64,000 nucleotides of DNA from Agriotes lineatus. Taxonomy: Eukaryota > Arthropoda > Insecta > Coleoptera > Elateridae. Position 1 is the first letter of the stretch. Every line of letters begins with the position of its first letter. The notes under the pieces were generated by a model, which saw nothing but the letters and a program-made list of their open reading frames with translations, was not told where the DNA came from and searched no databases. Both the position numbers and the translations under genes were made by a program. Positions 44,461 through 55,984 of the stretch are shown piece by piece. The DNA lies in NCBI GenBank assembly GCA_940337035.1, contig CALNHX010002294.1, positions 1 to 64,000 of the forward strand, given 5' to 3'.

Positions 44461-47250
44461 GAGGTCGATTAATTCCATATTACCGAGTAATTACAATGCC
44501 AGTCGTGCAGTTAATAAGCTCATGATCGGTTGCGCCACGTGCCGGAATTTGCCTTCCTCAAAATTCTTATTGGTTGCTTTATTTTCATTGTAGCAGGTTT
44601 ATACTGCATTCAGCAGAAAAACTAGAAAACGTCACACTTTAACAAAAAATTAAACTTAAAAATTGAACGATTCACAACTAAATAATACCATTATAGGGAG
44701 GCGGCTCCCTATAAGCAGCCAATGATCCATAGCTTTACCATAATAAACCAGTCATTTATTTTTTTTATTCTCAAAGAAACATTTTTTTACTTATTCTTCT
44801 CCTTTTAAAGCTTAAACAAAGCACGAATCATTTTTATTTTACGAATATTAGGTAACTATGCTACGCGCTGCTTGCTTTCCGGATGCATGGGAGCCAGATC
44901 GAAACGGAACAAAACTTTTCGACAGTTTATAGACAGCCGCGGAGGTTGAGTGGCAAGAAGTAGGTCAAAAGATTAGGAGGCGAAGACACTCGAGCAGTCC
45001 GCGTGTAAAATTATTGATATCGCTGCTTACACATGTTTGGTATGTACAGAACGGATGAAGAAACGCTACGATAATCCTGAATATTTAAAGGTCGTGTGCA
45101 ATTCCGACAAAATAGACGTTGGTATTTTAGCAAAATAACTTAAATAACTATGATATTTATGATCTATTTTATTACACTCATAATTTACTGGTAAAGTGTC
45201 GCGCATCTTGAAATAATATATGTCAATCACGCATGCATCAAGCATTTCAAACCGTGGAGATGGTGCTAACTTTTGTCAGTTCATATATGAAATATTTAAC
45301 TATCGGGATATGGGAATCTGTCATTGTCTGTGAGTGGGTGGAAAATGCATTTTGCGTTCGGTAGTTGGAATCAAAATTCTTAGCGGGCCGCCACTGCATT
45401 GATCGAGAAAATGAAATTTAAAAAAGGTTTCTCAAAAAATTACAATATAAGTGTTAGGTACTCTTTTATATTTTTCATTTATTAAAATTCCTGAACACCC
45501 AACCCAGTAAATTTACTATTTACACCCTTATGGTACTGTAGTAACGAACAACCTTTATCTGGGAGGCGACAATGAAGTCAATTTGTAATTTAATTAATTA
45601 AGTAATATTTAATGTTTCCCTGTGTTAGCTTGCATTTTTTCAGAAAGGAAAAAATAAAATTGAAGTTTCATACCAATACTTTTAAACAGAGAAATCTGTC
45701 CCCATTAAAAAACATTTATTACATATTTACACCATTCTACAGAATGAATAAAATTGGCGATAGTCGACTTTTTCATACTAAAAAGCCATTGTGGTCTTAC
45801 ATAATTAACAATAAAAAATAATGAATTAAAATAAATTGAACCCTATAATATGGATAACACGTACAAAATATTCCAAGATTTTTTTTTTACTTTTAAGGAA
45901 CAATTTTCGTATTGAATTTACAATACGACGAATAACAGCAGTTTTCCAAACTGCAATAATTGTATCTGAAGATAGAAAAAAGCAACATTTTTAAACGGTA
46001 TTCGAACTATCAAAGCCAAATTATTGAACAAGTTGGAAATTTAAGAATAGAAAATTTTGGAAAGAATATGTGCTCCTCCAAAATCAAATTCGAGAAGTAA
46101 TAGACAACGTGTTTCTATATTTTACACTTTTAAGAACGGGCGAAAATAAAAATGTAACTCAATCTTTTGCTTAACAGATGACAGGACACACTCTTAGATT
46201 TCCGTGATATACGCCACTGGATGTTTAAATTTCTCCTATTTAGTTGTGAGAAATTCTTTGGATGTGAACACGACTGCACTATAATCCCACACCCTGTCAA
46301 TGTTTCAAGTAAAATTATTTTAAGTGCTTGAAACACTTGATTTTAGAGCGAGGGTTTGATTTATTCCCAAATCTTAGTACCTGAAAAATGTGAAAAAATC
46401 CAATAGGTACCATGAGAAATATTCACAGGCTCGAAGAGCACTTATCGAAAGAGCTTGGAGTGCTCTTAAAAGTGCTTAAATATTTGACATCGTACAACGC
46501 ATACTTGTGTGATGCTAGAAATTTTGAAGCCACGGATATTTTATACAGAAGCAAAAAATATGATTTTACATTTCATTCGAAATTTAAGCAATCATATTTG
46601 ACAACTAACTGGAGTAAAAAATGTAATAGGCGAAATCTGACGCTGCCAAGCCTATTGATATTAGATTTAAAAAATATATACTGCGAATACACAATCATAT
46701 CGCAATTTGTTTAGAATATTTAATATTTACAAATAACAGGGAAAAACCGATGGGCTGAAAAGCTTTGAAATTGCGAGTTCGAGAATTCACAGAAATGTCT
46801 AAAATGTAAAAGAAGAATATACAGCTTCGACTCGATAGAGACAGAAAAAGTATCTACGACCAGTTTTTCACAAATTTTATCCGTACACGGTTGCTATAGC
46901 AATTTCATAAGCGAATATTTCATGTTTAAAAACATTACTAAATACTTAAATATAATTTTAAATGCTTTATTTACATCGTGTGAATTACAAAATGCATACA
47001 TAGCGTTATACGTATCCTTGGTTTTATATTTGATGGGAGAAAAAATGCTTACATTAACTGAGAAAAATACAACTAAAGTGACTATAATGCTACATCTTTA
47101 CGGAATTTGTTGTCAAATTTAACGTTTATCAAATGTAAGCGTGAATGTAAAAAATTGGCGAAACGATCACATGCTCAATTTTATTCTCTAAACTACAAAC
47201 TATAAGTAATTGATAAGTCGTACACTACCGGACGGACACTTATTTGTTAT
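44461..47250. other. unassigned AT-rich region
   Basis: Several 60-100 residue frames (for example 45612-45821, 46412-46714) are AT-rich, without domains or splice support. I see no element boundaries here. Confidence 0.3.
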
Positions 47251-47945
47251 TGTACAGGGTTATTCATTATAAATTACCCACCCCTTATCATCATTACTAT
47301 TGCCTATAAAAAAAAAAGTTTTAAATAAAAGTTGTGTGGTTATGACTGAATTTTGTTAAAATGCTATCACAAGTACCGTACCGTGCAGATTTCAGGGGAT
47401 ACAAAAAATAATATATATTTTGTAAATGGGATACCCTGTATATTATTACATTTTTGAATGATCTTTTTTCCTGATTTCAAAAATACACCGTTTTTGAGTT
47501 ATTAAACGTCGAATATCTTATTTTGTATGTAACAAGTAAATATTGGGACTTTTTCTTCCTCACTGTACACCATTTTGATTATTTTATTAAAGAAATGTCA
47601 CTTATCAAACATAAAGTTGTCATTGTCATAGCTTACTTTAATAATGTTAACTTCTCCATATTTACAGTAACTAGCTTAACTAATATATTCGACGTTTAAT
47701 AACTCAAAAACGGTATATTTTTGAAAACATGAAAAAAAGATCATTCCAAAAATTTAATAATATACAGAGTATCCCATTTAAAAAAAATATTATTTTTATG
47801 AATCCCCTGAAATCTGCACGCTACTGTAGTTTTTATAGCATTTTAACAAAATTCAGTCATAATCACACAACTTTTATTTACAACTTTTTTCTATAGGCAA
47901 TAATAACGATAAGGGGTGGGTAATTTATAATGAATAACCTTGTAC
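47251..47945. repeat. ~695-bp foldback
   Basis: The left end TACAGGGTTATTCATTATAA and landmarks gtgtggttatgactgaattt, gcagatttcagggga, tacaccgtttttgag and taaacgtcgaatat all recur as complements in mirror order to 47945. The unpaired centre is about 170 bp (47530-47690). No coding capacity. Confidence 0.88.
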
Positions 47946-48084
47946 CTTTAGTAGATCGATATTTACAAACTGCAGATTTGTTTGGAACCTTTATTACAAT
48001 GATTACGCCTCATTCAGATTTTCACAAAGGTATTCAAATATAACCGAGATATTTTTATTCAAGAGTTAATGGATTGCTTATCCA

Positions 48085-48387
48085 ATATTAATAATAATGG
48101 TGAGGCACTAACACCCCATGAGGAGCTTGGCCTGCAAGGCGGAAGGTTAGAGCTTCCGTATCCTCGCTCTCACACCCGACTGTCGCGTGTCAAATTCATG
48201 ACACGTGGTGATGTGGTGAGCACCACGCATTAGACAGCCGCATTATTACCCCTTGTTCTTTCGAACGCAGGTTCCCAATTATTTAAAGCGACTGGGTAGG
48301 CCGCCCGCCAGGCATCGATCTGGGATTTGAACTCCAGACTTCCGCGCCGCAGTCCGATGCTCTAACCATCTGAGCCACGCTGGCGCA
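48085..48387 (-). mobile_element. tRNA-derived SINE with (ATT)n tail
   Basis: The minus-strand head (48387-48300) contains a pol III A box (GTGGCTCAGATGGTTAGAGC) and a B box (GAGTTCAAATCC), and can form D-arm-like and T-arm-like stems, but not a full tRNA cloverleaf. A ~200-bp body ends in CCATTATTATTAATATT. A frame over the head reads VAQMVRASDCGAEVWSSNP, the usual conceptual translation of such heads, not a protein. It interrupts the dispersed module that continues at 48388. Confidence 0.82.
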
Positions 48388-49085
48388 CTTGAAATGTGAT
48401 TGACTGTCCTTATTTTCTTTTGAAATTTTTAAAATTTTTGCTGTAAGAAAAAATATTGTATTATACACGACGATAATAGTAGATTATGCAATAAGGGAGA
48501 GAAATGCGTTATTTTGCTGAGGTGCAATTTCTGAATCGAGAGCGAAGCCCGAGAGTCAGAAATTGCACTGAAGCAAAATAGCATTCTCTCCGAGTTGCAT
48601 ATACTATTTTTTTCACGTTGCAGGGAGAATTAAAACGAAAACCCGTTTTTTTAAACGTCATTTATTGACATTTCAGTTACAATTATTTTAAAATTAGTAG
48701 CCTATGGTAAATTTTAAAGTTGGTGGCACTGTAAGTCATTATGACAAGAGCTCACAATTATGTCAAATTCGTTATCAGGTTAGGCTTTGCGTCAGTTTTG
48801 ACACAAACTGACGCAAAACCTAACCTGCTAACCTCGAATTTGACATAATGGTTGTGTCAGTCATAATGAAAACTCCCTAGGGAAATTTTTGTCTTATTTA
48901 GTCTCTAGGGAGTAAATGTTTTACTTCTGTAACAATTTTGATGCTATAGAAACCGACTTCTACTCCCGGTCGTGGAAAAAGTTATTTCTATCCACTCTTA
49001 AATCATTAACGTCTCGACTTCGTCTCGACGTTAAACGATTCACTCGTGGATAAATTTAACTTTATCGTCTTGTATAATAAATTAC
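48388..49085. repeat. composite hairpin-module block, inverted copy at 58620-58830
   Basis: CTTGAAATGTGATTGACTGT with ttattttcttttgaaatttt and attatacacgacgata is followed by a foldback (48478-48612), core copy 4 and a final stem (48965-49082) with tip GTCTCGACTTCGTCTCGACG. The first and last parts recur in reverse at 58620-58830. Confidence 0.8.
48720..48860. repeat. palindromic core element, copy 4
   Basis: TTGGTGGCACTGTAAGTCAT, then TTATGTCAAATTCG, CAGGTTAGGCTTTGCGTCAG and the mirror CTGACGCAAAACCTAACCTG, CTAACCTCGAATTTGACATA. It sits between hairpin modules of the block at 48388-49085. Confidence 0.85.
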
Positions 49086-50618
49086 TATTAATCAAGAGGG
49101 TATTTCAAAGACGGCATTTAAACTGTCATTTGCGTCAGTGTCATATTCATTCCGTACCGATACAAAATAAACCGATATATGGGAAATAGTCCACAAAATG
49201 TATTTTGGGGCCTTCGGCTCGGGAACTCGGGAACAAACTTTAGTAAAAAAAAGTTACCGGCAAAATCATTCGCCCTTAATACATTATTATCAATACCGCC
49301 ACTTTAACTATTTACTTCAAATTTATAAATTTGAAGTTTTTAAAGAGCTGTCAATTTAAAAAGAAACACATTTGTAAGTGGTACGGCAGTTGCAGTGAAC
49401 AGATTACAGTTTAATGCAACCAGAAAAACATATAATAACTTTGATAAGAGTAGAGAAAGCGCCGTACTACGTTTTAATTGGTGGATCACTTTTGGCACAG
49501 CTTACTAAATTAAATATATTTATATGTTATTTTGATAGCTGTGAAATCTAAACGTTAATAACGCAGGTTAAAACCATGTTAGGATGCAGTGGATGCTATA
49601 GGATGTAAAAATCGTTCAGAAGATGGATTTATTTTTAAAAAATTTCTCAGGGGCCCTTATGAACTAAAAATAATGAAGAAGAAACCATGCCTACGAGCGG
49701 CGGAAGACTCTGGGGAAGTCATTTTTGTTCTGTACATTGCGTGGTTGGCTTCTTTGAATTTATATTCCATTTTTGATGAGGTTCCAGAACGTTTCAAATT
49801 ATAATATGTTTGATTGCTTATATACAGGGTGATTTATAACGGGCGAACCAAACAGTTTGTTGGGGAGGTCATTTTGAGTAAAAAATGTTATATGAACGTA
49901 GGTCGTACTCCATTTAGTTGCTAACCACAAGAGATCAAAGTTTTATTAAGGGGCGGGTAAAGGTAAAACTGCTCAAAGTAGCCAATGTTTCAAGCCTCAT
50001 ATCTAATACGTATGTGGGCTAATCATATAAAACTTTTTTTTGTATGATAGCCTGTAGGATTATCTGTCAAATGATATGGATTTTATGAAAATTTATTCAT
50101 AGGAAGGTCATTAAAAAATATTTTAAAAACACCTTGTAATTTTTGTTATTTTTTTGCGTAAACAGAATTTGAAATTATTATCTACAACTAACTTTTTCAT
50201 TTTAAGGTGTTTTAAGATTTCTCGCATATCAGAACATATAACCCCAAAATTTCACCTCCCCCCCAACCCCACCGCCTCCAATAATTTTTAAAATGAAAAA
50301 AATCGAAAATTCGGGTCCACTACCCCTTAGGGGGGAAATGGGGTAAATAAGCCTAAAAATCGATATGGGTGTCGTTATTGAAGTTTTTTGGGACGTTGAT
50401 TGCGAAAATGGCATTTATATTTAAGTGCAAGACGATGGACATGACATAAAATTAAAACTACATATATAGTGGTGAAACAGAGACAAATTATTTTTGGGCA
50501 GAACAACGTTTGCCGGGCCATCTAGTAAGTATATAAATATATGCGAATGGTCATTTTCCGATATGAAATATATAAAATCAAAATACAGAAACTGCTTCAA
50601 AAACTTTGCGCTTGAACA
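49086..50618. other. unassigned, with a MITE end at 49826
   Basis: ATACAGGGTGATTTATAACG near 49826 is another ACAGGGTG-type end without an identified partner. A C-rich/G-rich pair near 50258-50340 (cctccccccc / ccccttaggggggaaatggg) is a local hairpin. No gene recognised. Confidence 0.35.
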
Positions 50619-51360
50619 TACAGTGTGTCCGCGGATTGAGTTCACATAAGGTGTAAATAATAAAAAATATTCGACTTAGAAGCTGATATTTTAGGATTCG
50701 CTCCTGCTTGTTCTCAAACCAAGATTTTGAGAAAATCAATCAAATTAATTAATACACAGGGTGTTTTTCAAATCGATTTTTAAAAAATGGCCAAGAGTAA
50801 ACTACTTTTATTAGAAGAGATAACAAAAAAAAGTATTAAGAAATGTTGTTTAGAATTAAGAGTGATGGCAGACTCTCAATTTTTTGACAAATCGGCAAGC
50901 CGACAAAATTTTTTAAATATTTTTTGGTATTTTATAGCAACATACTTTTATCGTGGCTCCAGTAGGCACTCTAACTGGTTCATGAACTAAGATGTTAAAA
51001 AAATAATTGAGTGCCTCCTACAGCTACGATAAAAGGTATGTTTTGGTATAAAATTTAAAAAAATATTAAAAACTCAAAGTAGGCCGATTTGTCTGAAAAT
51101 TGAGAGTCTGCCATCTCTTTTAATTCTAAACAACTTTTCTTAATACTTTTTTGTTATCTATTCTAATAGAGGTAGTTTACTCGTAGCCATTTTTTAAAAA
51201 TCGCCTGGAAAAACACCCTGTATATTAATTAATTTGATTGATTTTCTCAAAATCTTGGTTTGAGAACAAGCAGGAGTGAATCCTAGAATACCAGCTTCTA
51301 AGTCGAATATATTTTAATATTTACACATTATGTGAACTCAACCCGCGGACACACTGTATA
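50619..51360. repeat. ~740-bp foldback
   Basis: TACAGTGTGTCCGCGGATTG at the left and its complement at 51360 define arms of about 350 bp. Landmarks gcttgttctcaaaccaagat, aatacacagggtgtttttc, ctcttttattagaaga-like, and gagagtctgccat recur mirrored. The centre is at about 50985 around ctccagtaggcactctaact. Divergence between arms is low (a few percent by eye), so it is fairly young. Confidence 0.88.
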
Positions 51361-51739
51361 CACTACGACTTGCAATAACAAATATTGAATTAAACGTAAA
51401 ACAAGGTAGGTATTGCCAAACAACTACGGCCATAATGCCCCCATTAAATTTATTAAATACTAGCGTTCTGCACCCAAATTGGGCGCGAAATAATTCATTT
51501 AATGCAATTTGTACAAGAGTGATCCATTTTGTGTGTCGTGTTAATTTTGAGGTTAGCTATCAACAAAAAAATCCACATAAAAAAGTCACTTATAAAAATG
51601 TGAAAACCCTACTGCTGGTTTACTTGCGTCGCCCTGAGTCGATTGACACCAAAATCAGCCAATTCGGCCCACGGGTTCGCTCTCAAAGTGGCGTCAAGCA
51701 AGCAAGTAATGAAAATTATTATGTCGGATTTGATAAAGT

Positions 51740-52335
51740 GTAGAAAATTTGTATTTGTTTCTCAATCTCAATCTTAACAGCCTTCTTCTTCCGTCCATTT
51801 CTGAACATAGGCCATTCTCATTTCCTCCCCATTTTCTTCTGTCTTCAGCTGTCTTAATCCAGTTAAACCCAGCTGTTAGTTTAAGGTCATGTGTCCAAAG
51901 CATTGGTGGTCGTCCCCTTTCTCGTTTGCCTGTGTAATGTCTCCAGTGTCAAATATTATTAGTCAATCTGTTGTCTTTTCATCGAGCTGTGTGGCTGGCA
52001 TAGTTCCATTTTAAGGGGACAATGGCTTCAATAGCATCTTCCATCATAGTAGTACAGATCCATATATTGGTTTTCTTATCTTTTAGAGTGACTCTTAGAA
52101 TCTGTCTCTCCATTGCTTTTTGAGTCACTGCTATTTTCTTAACGGAATGTTTCGCTATAGTCCATGTTTGACACCCCCCGGGAGAATGCATTGATCAAAG
52201 AGCCGTGATCGTAATTTTAAAGGTATAAATTTGCTTTTGAGGATGTAGCTAAGTTTTTCGAATGCCATCCATACCAATCTACTTCTTCGGTGTATTTCGG
52301 TGGTCTGCTATTCTTTTCCTAATTTTATTTGGTGG
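51740..52335 (-). pseudogene. LINE D, C-terminal RT region
   Basis: Minus strand: CQTWTIAKHSVKKIAVTQKA, then MERQILRVTLKDKK (52165-52070), VPLKWNYASHTAR, KRERGRPPMLWTHDLK and AGFNWIKTAEDRRKWGG (about 51990-51800). This is the standard C-terminal region after the RT domain. Upstream the same element resumes at 53262-53400 beyond repeat X. Several stops. Confidence 0.8.
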
Positions 52336-52344
52336 CCCAGATAT

Positions 52345-53200
52345 ATGGTAATGGTTTACTGTCCACGGATATTCTGATTGCCTAAGTAACACGAAAATGA
52401 ATAATTTAAAAATGAGCACAGAATTAAATATTTTATTTATTGCAAGATAGTCAGTATTTTACACTATAATAAATTCACTTGATATGAGCAGCAGTAACTA
52501 TAATTTGGGAGAGCCAGCTGCAAGAATTGCCCAAGTGCGATCAACTTCGGAGCCCCTTTTCGACTGATTGGAGACATCGGCCAGCAAAAGTTGTGTATAC
52601 TACGTTTAGAGAAGACCTTCAGGAGTGCCTGGGTATAGAAATTGAAACCAATAAGCCATTCCCAAGTGTGTAATTGCCGTGGCGTCACTAGAAAATGTAT
52701 TCAGCACATGGAGCTCTCCGTTTAGGTAGGATCCCACAGGAAAGCGTTGCCGAAGCCCCATAAACCGGTTCTTCAAGATTGGACATTGCCCGAGCGGTTG
52801 AACGTAATTCCAGCTGCCCAGATCCATCCAGATTCGAATTATCGACGTAACGTCCCTTAAATTTGTGAATTGGAGCTGATTTTGCGACATTACCGGAAAT
52901 AAAACAAAAGAAGATCGGAGCGTCGATTTACGTCATCTGAAAGGTTAGCCGGAAGCTACGCTAATGTATTCTTGTTATTTTTGGTGTTTTTAAATTCAGA
53001 TTACCCTGATTTCTTGTACCTGCAGATCATTTGTTGTTGCAGTTAATTTTGAGGTTAAAGAGCTGTCAGAACGAATTTGAGCGTTTGCCATACTACACTG
53101 GTTAATTTGTCATACACCAAAGCATTTGTAATACAAAGTTTTTGTTGAATCTAGCCCTGCGGTTAGAATTTATCTTATGCTACACCGAAGTTTTGCCATA
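52345..53200 (+). mobile_element. unclassified repeat X, copy 2 (inside LINE D)
   Basis: Starts GTAATGGTTTACTGTCCACG and ends CTTATGCTACACCGAAG. Between these lie CAGCAGTAACTATAATTTGG, GTGTGTAATTGCCGTGGCGT, GAAAGGTTAGCCGGAAGCTA and GTTAATTTTGAGGTTAAAGA, all shared with copy 1 (17742-19312) in the opposite orientation. It lies between two parts of a minus-strand LINE. No protein domain identified. Confidence 0.72.
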
Positions 53201-53261
53201 AATTATTGGAAATAAATGAAATACAAAGAGCAATAAACCGTTTATTGAGCTAATAATTATT

Positions 53262-53400
53262 ACATCATTTTGGATCATGTTGGATCTTCTTTCTTGTATA
53301 TAAGAACATCTATAGCGTTATTCCACGTATCTGGTCTTTTTCCTTCTTTTAAGCATTCATTGTACAATTCACACAGATTATCTATAATCTCTTATATTAG
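53262..53400 (-). pseudogene. LINE D, N-terminal RT fragment
   Basis: Minus strand: EIIDNLCELYNECLKEGKRP, then DTWNNAIDVLIYKKEDPT, the RT fingers motif (W-x-x-A-x-x-x-L-I-x-K-K-x-D). About 250 residues expected between this and the C-terminal piece at 52335 are missing, replaced by repeat X. Confidence 0.72.
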
Positions 53401-53579
53401 TTTACTATTATTTATTATTTGTCGTATAAACAAAATATGTTTTAAGGTTGTGCTTAATTATATTTTTTCGTACAAATAAAATAATGAATTGAGGTGGCAT
53501 GAACTTACTTTTTATATACCTATCGTATCCTATTCCTTTTTCATGGCTATAGGTAGATTATTAATCTACTGTCCCTCGG

Positions 53580-53632
53580 ACTTAATTACTAATCTTGAAT
53601 TTGGCAAAGAGTGACAGTGCCACCAATACACT
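53580..53632. repeat. half copy of the palindromic core
   Basis: TACTAATCTTGAATTTGGCA then GAGTGACAGTGCCACCAATA matches only the right arm of the core. The left arm is absent, so this copy has lost its symmetry. Confidence 0.65.
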
Positions 53633-54323
53633 TCGCAAAATGACCTTTCTCCGCCTAGCGATGGCCGCCTCAATGTTCAACTTTTCTTTCGTGGATTATT
53701 TGTAATATAACATACTTGTACCATAAATAATTATATTGCACACTTCTGTCAAAACTGTTTATTAAATATGGTAAGTTTTCAATTTAAAACAATGAAAGCA
53801 TACCTAACATGATTTTTAATGAGTTTTCAATTGGAAATGGCGTTGGCGTCTTGTAATTTTTTAAAGCATAAATATGTGGTAGCTGAAAAAATTATGTATA
53901 AAACTCGTATTTAAAGTTTCTTTTTTGCACTTCTGAGGTTTGAAGAATTCGTCTTCGGATCATTCTTTAAACTTTCTCACGCGTGTAAAAAAGTGGCACT
54001 TTAGCTACTCGATGTATAAATAAGTATTTTGTAACGGGTGTCTAAAAACCCGGATCAATAGTTTTGTTAGTTTGTAATGGACAAGGTCTAAGCATGCGGA
54101 GTACCAGGTACCTTAGACATCGATCAACAGTGATTTGAAAATTTTTGTTGGAGCATGTACTCGATAGGTAATAAACAAAACATCACAATAATTGAATTAT
54201 GACACTTATGCCACTTTTGACACTTAATCACAAATTGGAGGTTAAACTTGATAGCTCCAAGCGCTATCAGCTACGCCCTATGGAACGTAAACAAAATTTA
54301 AGTCAAAGCGTTCTTGTTCGGTT
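53633..54323. other. unassigned flank of the hAT element
   Basis: ACGGGTGTCTAAAAACCCGG near 54032 is a MITE-like end. A possible partner, TTTTTAGACACC near 57988, lies beyond the hAT element, so the hAT may have landed in an older MITE. Evidence for this is weak. Confidence 0.35.
54316..54323. repeat. hAT target duplication, left copy
   Basis: GTTCGGTT, identical to 57975-57982 on the other side of the element. Confidence 0.85.
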
Positions 54324-54556
54324 CCGGACCGCGCCAGCATCAATGGCCGCCTGTGCGCAGAGCCAAATTTGCCGCCCCAAAATTTACATTTTTGTTGTAA
54401 AATATAAATTTTATGTAGTACATACCTAGTTTAACTGTAACAAATCAAATTAATTTAAGTGAAAAACAAAAATTTAAAAAAAGTTTTACTAACAATAAAA
54501 TTTACAAAAAAAAATAGTGGAATAAAATTAATAAAAAAACAACAAAATTTTGAAAA

Positions 54557-55984
54557 TCATAAAAAAGCAACTTTCCTAGCTTTTTTCTCCGCAAATTCTT
54601 TAATTACTAATTCTAAATCGATGGAATCCATCGTGTCGCTTTCTATTGCTATTATAGACAGATTATTTAATCTGTTTTGTGACATTGTGGATCGCATATA
54701 ATTTTTAATAATTTTTAGTTTAGAGAAAGATCTCCCACCAGACGCAACTGAAACTGGTAACGTGAGTAATATTCTAAGAGCTATTGACATATTTGGAAAT
54801 GATGCTATGAGCTGATTTTCAAAAATATATTCAAGAATGGACTGGGGCTCTAACTGATGCTTTGCAGCTGAAGTAGGTTTAAGATGTAATTTTAAAGATT
54901 TTATCTCTTCAAATAATTCTATTCCATCTACATCTGATTTCTTTCTAGAATCATCAGTTAGATGAAGATGTAAATCTTTATAACATTGTAATAGCTCGTT
55001 TTCCGTTAAATCAAACATAATATAGAGAAATCCAAACATAGTATCATATCTTGTTATTTCCTCAAATCTGTCTCTTAAAGACAATAAAGTTTGATCTAAT
55101 ATATTAAAATAAACGTTAACTTTACAATAATTTTTTGGATCAATAATTGGTTTATCACTGTGTTCATAATCAAATTGTCTGGGTTTTCTTCGTGGTCTAA
55201 CAGACTGAACAGCAGGGAAATTAGGTTCAATACCGAGTTCATCCGCAAGTGTATTAGCGTCAGTAAGAACATTATCGAATTCTTCATCTGATCGAAGAGC
55301 TAAGAAAAAATCTAACAAATTTTTAAAATGCTCTAAGCAAGTTTTTATATTTATAGTAGGATTTTGCATCATCGTGCTCAAAACATTAATTTTAATTAAA
55401 ATATTGTACCAAATAATTGTTGAGCACAAAAATTTATAACTCTGAATTTTTAATGCCAAAGATTTGGCTTGATGTGAAGCACTGTGGTCTTGTACGGATA
55501 AACGATCTTCAATTACTTCTACCAATGCATCATATATTTGCCCCATTTGGTAACGCAGGGGCTTCACAGCGTCTATTCTACTAGACCACCGTGTATCACT
55601 AAGTGGTTTTAAATTTAAATTTGTTGTGTGTTTTTTCAGAATTGACCATCTTTTTACCGACGCAGAAAAAAAAACAAATAATTCTTGAACTATATCAAAA
55701 TAACCAGACGTCTCAAAAGAAACTTTAGCAGCATCGTTCACTACTAAATTTAATGTATGGGCTGTGCACGGCACAAAAAATGCTCGCGGATTTATTTCTA
55801 AATTTTTTTTTTGCAAACCATTATGTTTGCCGCACATATTTGCCCCATTATCGTACCCTTGGCCACGCATGTCGTAAATATTTAAATTCAACTTTGAAAG
55901 TAAATTCATTAAAAATTCACTTAAACCCACTCCAGCTAAATCATTAATAGGACAAAATTCTATAAAATGCTCGCGTATTTCAAT
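54557..55984 (-). CDS. hAT transposase, catalytic and dimerisation part (second frame)
   Basis: Continues the transposase in the -1 frame from about 55984: REHFIEFCPINDLAGVGLSE, GQGYDNGANMCGKHNGLQKK with a catalytic Asp, CTAHTLNLVVNDAAK with the C-x-x-H motif, LSDTRWSSRIDAVKPLRYQM, then an insertion-domain-like helical region and the C-terminal dimerisation signature LLTLPVSVASGGRSFSKLKI followed by IKNYMRSTMSQNRLNNLS. In that signature the usual S-E-R-S-F-S reads G-G-R-S-F-S. The stop lies at 54557. No internal stops over 475 codons. The frame is joined to the first part only by a 1-nt shift at 55984-55990. Confidence 0.9.
   Translation of the reverse strand: MEIREHFIEFCPINDLAGVGLSEFLMNLLSKLNLNIYDMRGQGYDNGANMCGKHNGLQKKNLEINPRAFFVPCTAHTLNLVVNDAAKVSFETSGYFDIVQELFVFFSASVKRWSILKKHTTNLNLKPLSDTRWSSRIDAVKPLRYQMGQIYDALVEVIEDRLSVQDHSASHQAKSLALKIQSYKFLCSTIIWYNILIKINVLSTMMQNPTINIKTCLEHFKNLLDFFLALRSDEEFDNVLTDANTLADELGIEPNFPAVQSVRPRRKPRQFDYEHSDKPIIDPKNYCKVNVYFNILDQTLLSLRDRFEEITRYDTMFGFLYIMFDLTENELLQCYKDLHLHLTDDSRKKSDVDGIELFEEIKSLKLHLKPTSAAKHQLEPQSILEYIFENQLIASFPNMSIALRILLTLPVSVASGGRSFSKLKIIKNYMRSTMSQNRLNNLSIIAIESDTMDSIDLELVIKEFAEKKARKVAFL

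Noticed and set aside
48300..48387. Functional tRNA gene
   Set aside because: A and B boxes are present but acceptor and anticodon stems do not form properly, and it is fused to a SINE body and tail.
48283..48468. 61-residue frame containing VAQMVRASDCGAEVWSSNP
   Set aside because: This is the conceptual translation of a tRNA-like SINE head.
51435..51743. 102-residue plus-strand frame
   Set aside because: No domain recognised; it overlaps the 3' end of a minus-strand LINE.
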